A program made the translations under genes and the position numbers. Source: Spirochaetia bacterium (lineage in GTDB: Bacteria > Spirochaetota > Spirochaetia > PWKH01). Taken from it: a stretch of DNA of 20,558 bases. The notes under the pieces were generated by a model that searched no databases, had not been told where the DNA came from, and worked only from the letters and a program-made list of their open reading frames with translations. Position 1 is the first letter of the stretch, and the number at the start of each line of letters is the position of its first letter. Of the stretch, positions 14,787 through 20,558 are shown piece by piece. The stretch is from positions 1 to 20,558 of the forward strand of contig JAIPFS010000004.1 of assembly GCA_021736545.1 (NCBI GenBank), read 5' to 3'.

Positions 14787-16301
14787 ATGAACTGGCAAGT
14801 CTTGACCCAGGAATGGTATCTGCTGCCTCAAATGGCATGGGAAGTTCTTACAAATATTCAGACACTTCTCGGCCTGTTAGGTGGTGGTATTCTTGGGATG
14901 ATTGGAGGGATGCTCCCCGGTATCTCTGCAGTAATGGCAATGACGCTTATGCTTGGTTTTGTATTTCAGATACCAGTAGATGCTGGAATGGGTTTACTTG
15001 TAGGAATATATACAGGGGCCATATATGGAGGCAGTATTACCGCTATTCTACTAAATATGCCGGGAACTCCTGCTGCAGCGGCGACTGTTCTAGATGGACA
15101 TGCAATGGCAAGAAAAGGCAAATCACGTGAAGCCGTCGGTATTGCTACTTGGTCCAGTTTCTTTGGTGAAATTGGAGGAGAATTAGGAACCTTTATTTTA
15201 CTACCATTTATTGCCACGGCGGCTTTGATGCTGGGCGACTGGGAAATTTTTCTAGTTGCGTTAATTGGGTTGACGCTGGCAGGAGCTCTGGGGGCTAAGA
15301 ATCCCATAAAAGGTTGGATTGCAGCTTTTGTAGGGTGGCTTGTGGCTATTATTGGAACTGATCCTATTTGGGGTACTTTCAGATATGGTTATTCGCCAAA
15401 CCTCATGCGTGGGATTGAGTTTATACCAGTGCTCATCGGTTTGTTTGGAGTTGCAGAAGTACTCTGGGTCCTTCGGGAAAGAATACCTTATAAACTGGAA
15501 GGTACAAAAGGCCGGATGATTGCAAAAATCAGTGCTTTCAAAGGTAAGAGTATGACAGTGCTTCGTTCAATTGGTATAGGTTTGGGTGTGGGAATTGTAC
15601 CAGGAGTAGGAGAATCAGTTGCACCCTGGCTTGCTTATGATGTCGCTGAGAGAAGATCAAAACACAGGGAGAAATTTGGAAAAGGTTATACAGAAGGACT
15701 AATTGCTCCTGAAGTAGCAAATAATGCTACGTCTGGAGGAGCTTTGATACCTATGCTGGTATTGGGACTTCCTGGAAGTGGTCCGACTGCAGTTATGATG
15801 GCTGCCCTGTTCATGTATGGTATTAGGCCAGGTCCTATGCTTATAATTGAATTTCCGGGGTTTATTGCTAAATTTATCTTCCTCTTCTGGGTTTCTGCGG
15901 TGATTTTTCGACTCATATCTTTCCTTTTATCAAAGTATTTCATTAAGATACTGTCAGTTCGGAGGGATGTTATACTCCCTGTAGCGATTGGGCTTGGTGT
16001 AATTGGAGCATGGGGTGTAGGTTTTAATATTTTTGATGTATCAGTGATGTTTATCTTTGGACTTCTCGGTTATATCATGCGTCTAAGAGAATTCCCTATG
16101 GCGCCGATGGTTCTTGGGGTCATGGTAGGTGGAACTGCAGATCAGTTCTTAAGAAGAGCTCTAATGACCTACAGTGATAATATTGGAGCTATGTTTGCGC
16201 GTCCAATAGGACTTTTTTTGTTACTGGCTTTCATAATTATTGTATACATGCAAGTAAGAAGTCAGATAAAAGAGCGAAATAAGGCAAAGTTGAAAACTTA
16301 A
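14787..16301 (+). CDS. tctA: Tripartite tricarboxylate transporter large membrane subunit (TctA family)
   Basis: The 504-residue integral membrane protein shows the TctA repeat architecture. The first half contains GMIGGMLPGIS (37-47) and YGGSITAILLNMPGTPAAAA (80-99) followed by DGHAMARKGK. The second half repeats the pattern with GIVPGVGE, then APEVANNATSGGALIPML and GLPGSGPT. The conserved Pro-Gly loops in each half are thought to be re-entrant transport elements. About ten to twelve hydrophobic segments are visible. Length equals the family norm of about 500. A GGAGG site lies seven bases before the ATG. It is last in the tct operon and is followed by a terminator at 16361. It works with the tctC and tctB products to import a carboxylate across the inner membrane. 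Confidence 0.93.
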   Translation: MNWQVLTQEWYLLPQMAWEVLTNIQTLLGLLGGGILGMIGGMLPGISAVMAMTLMLGFVFQIPVDAGMGLLVGIYTGAIYGGSITAILLNMPGTPAAAATVLDGHAMARKGKSREAVGIATWSSFFGEIGGELGTFILLPFIATAALMLGDWEIFLVALIGLTLAGALGAKNPIKGWIAAFVGWLVAIIGTDPIWGTFRYGYSPNLMRGIEFIPVLIGLFGVAEVLWVLRERIPYKLEGTKGRMIAKISAFKGKSMTVLRSIGIGLGVGIVPGVGESVAPWLAYDVAERRSKHREKFGKGYTEGLIAPEVANNATSGGALIPMLVLGLPGSGPTAVMMAALFMYGIRPGPMLIIEFPGFIAKFIFLFWVSAVIFRLISFLLSKYFIKILSVRRDVILPVAIGLGVIGAWGVGFNIFDVSVMFIFGLLGYIMRLREFPMAPMVLGVMVGGTADQFLRRALMTYSDNIGAMFARPIGLFLLLAFIIIVYMQVRSQIKERNKAKLKT

Positions 16302-16360
16302 TTTCAATTGAATTAAACAGCTGAAATATACATACAACACAAGTTTAATATGATTATAGT

Positions 16361-16432
16361 AAATTGCCGAAGAACCATATTCTGTAAAAACATGATATAC
16401 AGAGTTCGGTTTTCTTGGCAATTTATTTTTTT
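16361..16432 (+). terminator. Terminator of the transporter operon
   Basis: AAATTGCC...AAGAACC (16361-16375) pairs with GGTTTTCTTGGCAATTT (16408-16424) with small bulges. An inner stem TCTGTA/TACAGA extends it, and a T run follows at 16426-16432. The long stem lies 60 bases after the tctA stop. Confidence 0.7.
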
Positions 16433-16489
16433 CTTCTGTTTTTTTGGAATCGCTTCAACATAATTAATATTTCCTTATAAGGTAAATTT

Positions 16490-17506
16490 ATGTCTGGACT
16501 AGTAATACCTGTTTTTTACGCCATGCTGAAACTTATTACCTATTTCGTGGTAGGTTTTTCCCTGCGGCGTTTTAATTTATTCTCATCTGAATTTTTCAGG
16601 AATACAGGGCGATTTGTTGTAAGAATAGCCTTGCCATTTTACTATTTTGTACGGCTTTCAGCAGTAAATATTGATGAGATTTTATCGGCTTTATTTTTTC
16701 CTGCAGCGGCCATAATTCTATTGTTACTAACTTTGGGTATTTCTGCTGCAGTCATGTCTGTGACAGGTTTTCAAGGTAGAACAAAAAGGGTTGGCATTGG
16801 ATTGGCGACTTTTGGAAATTCTAGCTTGCTTCCCCTTTTTTTTATTGAAGTTTTTCCACTCTCTGTCCCATTAATTGAAACTACATTTGGTATCAATACA
16901 CCTCTCCTTTATCTTGGAGCATTTACAATTGTACAGAGTCCAATGCTATGGGCTTTGGGAAATTATCTTGTAGCTGGATCTATTGGCAAACCAAAGCTGA
17001 AAGAGTTTATCAGTCCTCCCATATTTGGTGTTCTGGCAGGATTGATATCAGCATCAATGAATATACTTCCGTATTTACAGGATCATTCTCTGCCGTTTTA
17101 CTATATATATAGCTCTCTAGAAAATATTGGTCTCACCATTTTTCCCCTTATGATTATATGTTTGGGAGCTGCGATCGCAGATACAGATAGACACAAAGAA
17201 ATTTCAAAAAAAAATTTGTATTCTCTAGCATTTTCTGTTGCTTTAGTAAGATTACTTATCATTCCAGCTCTGTTTATAGCTCTCTATTTCTTTTTTATCG
17301 TGCCGTTGAATTTTTCTCCGGCCTATACCTGGATCCTTTTTCTGCAAATGCACATACCACCAGGAACATCATTATCAATTATGGCTATTCAGAAAGGAAT
17401 AAATGAGGCGCAGACTTCATTTACAATTATGGTTACTTATGTGATGTATCTTTTTCTGCTTCCGATATATATGTTAATTCTTCTGTCTCTTCCAGGGGTT
17501 CTTTAG
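16490..17506 (+). CDS. AEC-family (auxin efflux carrier-like) permease
   Basis: The 338-residue protein is almost entirely hydrophobic, with about ten membrane segments and the two five-helix halves typical of AEC transporters. Features include a short FSLRRFNLFSSEFFRNTGRF segment near the N terminus (23-42) and TFGNSSLLPLFFIEVFP (106-122), the Asn-Ser cross-over motif of the family. Bacterial relatives include MdcF and MleP, implicated in malonate and malate transport. AAGG lies eight bases before the ATG. It follows the terminator of the tct operon, so it is probably transcribed separately; no GTATAC operator is seen in front. It may carry an organic acid related to the same pathway, which is inference from position. 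Confidence 0.82.
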   Translation: MSGLVIPVFYAMLKLITYFVVGFSLRRFNLFSSEFFRNTGRFVVRIALPFYYFVRLSAVNIDEILSALFFPAAAIILLLLTLGISAAVMSVTGFQGRTKRVGIGLATFGNSSLLPLFFIEVFPLSVPLIETTFGINTPLLYLGAFTIVQSPMLWALGNYLVAGSIGKPKLKEFISPPIFGVLAGLISASMNILPYLQDHSLPFYYIYSSLENIGLTIFPLMIICLGAAIADTDRHKEISKKNLYSLAFSVALVRLLIIPALFIALYFFFIVPLNFSPAYTWILFLQMHIPPGTSLSIMAIQKGINEAQTSFTIMVTYVMYLFLLPIYMLILLSLPGVL

Positions 17507-17752
17507 AGAATGTACATGCTGAACCTTCCTGTTATTACTGAATGCAAAACATGCAGAAATGGTTTCAGTGAATTAAATAAAAAATATCATTTGGGAATCA
17601 GCTAAGATAAAAAAGATTTCAAAAAAAAGGAAACAGCCATGATCATTAAATAATTCTGATTAATTGATTTCATTAAAATTGAATTATTAACACTCATGAA
17701 TAGGCAACAGAAAGAAATAAATCTAACAAGAAAACTAATGAGGAGATGGAAG

Positions 17753-19156
17753 ATGAATAAACAGAAAGAAGCAAAAAAATATATTCAAGAATTGATAGGA
17801 AGAGCCAAGGTCGCCCAGAAACAGTTAGCACGAGCAAGTCAGGAAGAGGTTGATGATATTGTTCGTCGAATCGGCTGGGCAGCGGTGCACCCGAAGTTTG
17901 CGGAAAAATTGGGAACGATGCTGGTGGAAGAAAGCAGAATGGGCTATGTTCCAGATAAAATAGCAAAGATACATACGAAAGTGCGCGGTGCTGTACGAGA
18001 TATGAAAGGGAAAAAGAGCGTCGGCGTAGTAGAGGATAATAAAGAAAAAGGTTTGATAAAAATTGCTAAGCCGATGGGAGTCATTGGGGCATTGAGTCCG
18101 GTTACAAATGGAGAAGCAACACCGATAATGAAAGCTATGTTTGCGCTGAAGACACGGAATGCAATAGTAATAGCTCCTCATCCACGAGCCGTACAGACAA
18201 ATAATATGGTAGTAAATGAGATACGGTGTGTGTTAAAAGTGAACAACTGGCCTGAGGATTTGGTAATCGGTGTAGATCCAGTTTCGGTAGAAATCAGCGG
18301 AGAACTGCTGAGGCAGAGTGATCTTAACCTTGCTACAGGAGGTCCTGGGATGGTGAAAGCGGCATATTCAAGCGGAACCCCGAGCCAGGGAGTCGGAGCA
18401 GGGAATGCAGTATCTGTAATAGATGAAACCGCAGATCTTTCAGATGCTGCTGATAAGGTCAAACGATCGAAAACATTTGATCATGCAACAAGCTGTTCGA
18501 CAGAAAATTCATTGGTAATTCAGGAAACAGTATATAAGAAATTCATAGAAGAACTTGAAAAAGCGGGGGGCTATTTAGTTAACAAAGGTGAAAAGCAGAA
18601 GCTGCAGGAGACCATGTGGAGTAAAGAGACAGGGGCATTGAATCGAGCTATAGTAGCCCAGCCTGCGGGGAGAATTGCTGAGCTTGCAGGAATAGACTTG
18701 CCGAAAGGAAAAAGTTTTCTCATGGTAGAAGAATACGGAATTGGAACTGACCATCCATTTTCGGGTGAAAAGCTTTCTGTAACAACAGCATTATATAAGT
18801 GGAAGACCTTTTCAGAAGCAATTGATTTAGTGAATGATATAACGACTTTTTCTGGAGCCGGCCATTCTTGCGGAATACACAGCAAAAATGAAGAAAGAAT
18901 TCGTAAGTTGGGACTGCATGTAAAAGTATCTCGAGTGATGATTCGTCAGCCCCAGTGTCTGGCAAACAGTGGAGCATGGACAAATGGGATGCCTATGTCG
19001 CTTACGTTGGGTTGCGGATCGTGGGGAGGGAATAGCACGAGCTCAAACGTAACTTGGGAACATTTATTGAACTATACGTGGCTTTCCTACCCAATACCAA
19101 CATATAAACCAACAGATGAAGAGCTGTTTGGGGAATTAGCTGCAGGGAGCTGTTGA
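17753..19156 (+). CDS. CoA-acylating aldehyde dehydrogenase, sulfoacetaldehyde-dehydrogenase-like
   Basis: The 467-residue protein belongs to the CoA-acylating branch of the aldehyde dehydrogenases. It has the NAD-site motif GVGAGN (213-218) and the catalytic cysteine region SKTFDHATSCSTEN with Cys248. It lacks the general-base Glu region of hydrolysing dehydrogenases. The C-terminal part (AGHSCGIHS, VSRVMIRQPQC, LGCGSWGGNSTSSN) resembles, from memory, SauS-type sulfoacetaldehyde dehydrogenase and AdhE N-terminal domains. It would convert an aldehyde, NAD+ and CoA to acyl-CoA. The start at 17753 follows AGGAGA by six bases; ATG 17696 would add a 19-residue extension with no ribosome site. Downstream are remnants of an acyl-CoA carboxyltransferase gene, which would use an acyl-CoA. 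Substrate specificity is uncertain. Confidence 0.85.
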   Translation: MNKQKEAKKYIQELIGRAKVAQKQLARASQEEVDDIVRRIGWAAVHPKFAEKLGTMLVEESRMGYVPDKIAKIHTKVRGAVRDMKGKKSVGVVEDNKEKGLIKIAKPMGVIGALSPVTNGEATPIMKAMFALKTRNAIVIAPHPRAVQTNNMVVNEIRCVLKVNNWPEDLVIGVDPVSVEISGELLRQSDLNLATGGPGMVKAAYSSGTPSQGVGAGNAVSVIDETADLSDAADKVKRSKTFDHATSCSTENSLVIQETVYKKFIEELEKAGGYLVNKGEKQKLQETMWSKETGALNRAIVAQPAGRIAELAGIDLPKGKSFLMVEEYGIGTDHPFSGEKLSVTTALYKWKTFSEAIDLVNDITTFSGAGHSCGIHSKNEERIRKLGLHVKVSRVMIRQPQCLANSGAWTNGMPMSLTLGCGSWGGNSTSSNVTWEHLLNYTWLSYPIPTYKPTDEELFGELAAGSC

Positions 19157-19406
19157 GAGCTAAACAGGTAAGGTGAAAAGAACCTGAAGAGGAGTCGTAG
19201 TAAATTCAGGAAAGAGGTGATGTATGCGATTTCCATGAATAACCAATGGAGAAAGCCTTACGTTTGATCGGCGTGTACAAGGGAAATTTACAACAAATAA
19301 TTACTGGTCAGCATTTTTGAACATTTGCTTTCAACCCCAGGTTAACAGCAATGATGCAGGAAGCTGTACTTAGGTTTATAGATGAGTGACTTCCTGGGGT
19401 TTTTTT
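19157..19406. other. Non-coding stretch after the aldehyde dehydrogenase gene
   Basis: No intact gene is visible. A ribosome-site-like GAGGTGATGT leads into ATG 19224 but the frame stops after four codons, and the following frames encode only short runs. The stretch ends with the terminator-like structure at 19333-19407. Confidence 0.4.
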
Positions 19407-19407
19407 A
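19333..19407 (+). terminator. Terminator-like structure with a competing hairpin
   Basis: AACCCCAGG (19333-19341) can pair with CCTGGGGTT (19393-19401), which runs into a T stretch to 19406. A second pairing, CAGGAAG (19357-19363) with CTTCCTG (19390-19396), uses part of the same right arm. The loop of the first stem is about 51 bases, long for a simple terminator. Confidence 0.5.
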
Positions 19408-19650
19408 TGACTGTAGGGAAGTCTGCTGAAATTACCCATGAACATACGGTCGTTGAAGGAAGTATCATAAAATTACGGGTATTTAAATGACTGCCTATGA
19501 TGATGAATGGATCATAGCATGAGGTAAGGAACTGCGTACAATCGTAGAAGAACGGTGGATGAAATTAATGGTTCAGAAACCTATACATTAGAAACTATAA
19601 AACAATGTACAAAAAGAGAAAAACTCATGCTATCTGTAGAAGCTTATTGA
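19407..19650 (+). pseudogene. Decayed small gene between aldehyde dehydrogenase and carboxyltransferase genes
   Basis: Coding-like stretches follow each other in three frames. ATG 19407 gives 27 residues ending LRVFK before a TGA; ATG 19487 gives MTAYDDEWIIA, a TGA, then GKELRTIVEERWMKLMVQK; a third frame, open from 19528, contains INGSETYTLETIKQ and ends with TGA at 19648-19650, 14 bases before the next gene. Joined, they would make a protein of about 80-90 residues. The pieces VEGSIIKLRV and GKELRTIVEERWMKL vaguely recall the flanks of a biotinyl domain, which would suit a carboxyltransferase neighbour, but the AMKM lysine motif is not intact. Identity is unproven and chance remains possible. 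Confidence 0.35.
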
Positions 19651-19664
19651 GAAGAGGATGAACC

Positions 19665-20453
19665 ATGATAAGTGAAGAGACACAGAAGCAATACAGAGAA
19701 TTACGGGATAAAATGCAGAAGGGTGGCGGTGAAGAGCGAATAAAAGTACAGCATGAAAAAGGGAAAATGACAGCGCGAGAGCGAATAGAAGAATTGATGG
19801 ATAAAGATTCATTTATTGAACATCAAAGCTATATAACCGGCCGGACAGAACATTTTGGCATGGGCGAGAAACACTTTCTAGGGGATGGAGTGGTTACAGG
19901 AAGCGGAAAAGTTGGAGGGAAGCAGGTGTTCTGCAGTTCTCAGGACTTTACTGTTTTAGGTGGTTCCCTAGGTGAAAAACACGCAGAAAGAATAGCTGAG
20001 TCTCAGGAATTAGCCCTGAAAACAGGAAGCCCGTTCATACAAATAAATGATTCCGGTGGGGCGCGGATTCAGGAAGGTATATTGTTTCTTAATGGATATG
20101 GACGGATTTTCAAAAACAATACCTTGGCCAGCGGAGTTATCCCGCAAATATCAGTGATTTTAGGTCCGTGTGCACGCGGCGCGGTATATTCTCCAGCGAT
20201 TACAGATTTTATCTGCATGGTGGAGGATGTCTCTTTTATGTTCATAACCGGACCTGAAGTCATCAAAGCAGTAACAGGTGAAGAAATTTCCCAGAGTGAA
20301 TTAGGAGGGGCAGCTGCGCATTGCCAAAAAAGCGGTGTAGCCCATTTTCGATTTACCAGTGAGCAGGAATGCATGGAATTTCTCCGCCGGTTTATAAGTT
20401 ATCTACCAAGAAATAATTCATATAATGAGCCCAAGAAAAGAACAGAAAAATAG
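19665..20453 (+). pseudogene. Truncated acyl-CoA carboxyltransferase beta subunit (PccB/MmdA family)
   Basis: The 262 residues cover only the N-terminal half of a family whose members are about 510 residues. Recognisable are the N-terminal GKMTARERIEELMD (33-46), the CoA-binding core DFTVLGGSLGEKHAERI (94-110), INDSGGARIQEG (127-138), GPCARGAVYSPA (167-178) and GGAAAHCQKSGVAHF (214-228). These proteins transfer carboxyl between biotin and acyl-CoA. The usual GPCAGGAVYS is changed to GPCARG, so Arg171 replaces a glycine of the conserved oxyanion-hole region. The frame ends soon after YLPRNN, the point where the C-terminal domain should begin, and a transposase gene follows 57 bases later. I infer truncation by a mobile element. 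GAGGA lies seven bases before the ATG. The product is unlikely to be active. Confidence 0.8.
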
Positions 20454-20463
20454 AAAGGAATAA

Positions 20464-20507
20464 GGTAGTAAGAGCCTGAAAAAACAGATCAGGAGGTATA
20501 TACTACC
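20464..20507 (+). promoter_or_regulatory. Hairpin enclosing the transposase ribosome site
   Basis: GGTAGTA (20464-20470) pairs with TACTACC (20501-20507), and inside it CCTGA (20475-20479) pairs with TCAGG (20489-20493). The AGGAGG ribosome site (20491-20496) is thereby partly in the inner stem, which would limit translation from read-through transcripts. Confidence 0.5.
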
Positions 20508-20510
20508 AAT

Positions 20511-20558
20511 ATGGGTAAGAAAAGAAACAACTATGATAAAGCCTTTAAGGCTCGGGTA
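20511..20558 (+). CDS. IS3-family-like transposase OrfA, N-terminal start (cut by window end)
   Basis: ATG 20511 opens a frame that runs to the window end, giving MGKKRNNYDKAFKARV. A basic start followed by 'YDxAFKAkVALEA' is typical of the helix-turn-helix OrfA of IS3-family elements. An AGGAGG site lies 14 bases upstream, rather far. The left end of the element would lie between about 20420 and 20510; I cannot place the terminal inverted repeat without its partner. Only 16 residues are visible, so the family call is tentative. Confidence 0.55.
   Translation, partial: MGKKRNNYDKAFKARV

Noticed and set aside
16242..16247. A fourth GTATAC site
   Set aside because: It is a single core inside the tctA coding sequence without an inverted partner.
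583..19156. A sulfoquinovose sulfo-transketolase pathway (transketolase plus sulfoacetaldehyde-dehydrogenase-like enzyme)
   Set aside because: The two genes are about 15 kb apart, and no sulfosugar isomerase, sulfonate exporter or split transketolase pair is present. The dehydrogenase similarity is only at family level.
1..20558. CRISPR array, tRNA or rRNA genes
   Set aside because: No regularly spaced repeats of the right length and no tRNA or rRNA-like sequence were seen on either strand.

Overview
The window is a low-GC, carboxylic-acid catabolism region from a diderm bacterium. A spirochaete is my best guess. Strong AGGAGG ribosome sites and a periplasmic binding protein whose mature end begins with GEGAQE are familiar from Spirochaetales, but no rRNA or marker gene confirms this.

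Layout. Positions 1-132 hold the 3' end of a MazF-like toxin gene. A non-coding stretch follows. The next block, 583-5852, is on the minus strand: a long transketolase-family enzyme, a 3-hydroxyisobutyrate/tartronate-semialdehyde-type reductase, and, behind a terminator, a D-isomer 2-hydroxyacid dehydrogenase overlapping an HpaI-type aldolase. A 592-base divergent intergenic region separates the aldolase from a plus-strand GntR/FadR-type regulator (6445-7104). From 7381 to 11180 the minus strand carries, in transcription order, a second FadR-type regulator, a DapA-family lyase/dehydratase, an RraA-family enzyme, a terminator, and an iron-type alcohol dehydrogenase. On the plus strand, 11282-12550 is a LarA-like (DUF2088) protein, 12909-16301 a complete tripartite tricarboxylate transporter (binding protein, small and large membrane subunits), and 16490-17506 an AEC-family permease. 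The last block (17753-20558) has an acylating aldehyde dehydrogenase related to sulfoacetaldehyde dehydrogenase, an apparently decayed small gene, a 3'-truncated acyl-CoA carboxyltransferase gene and the start of an IS3-like transposase gene, so this end looks disrupted by a mobile element.

How it fits together. The most coherent signal is regulatory. Three intergenic regions each carry a perfect or near-perfect inverted repeat built on two GTATAC cores, spaced 21, 11 and 21 bases start to start, that is about two, one and two helical turns. They lie at the aldolase/regulator-1 region, between regulator 2 and the LarA-like gene, and at the start site of the transporter. The two FadR-type regulators are close paralogues with nearly identical recognition helices, so they probably read the same site. 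I infer one regulon in which the transporter imports an organic acid, and the racemase-like protein, dehydrogenases and three different C-C lyase/dehydratase families break it down. The substrate is not identifiable from sequence. A hydroxylated dicarboxylate or sugar acid is a reasonable guess, because an HpaI aldolase plus a GarR-like reductase resembles the glucarate/galactarate route.
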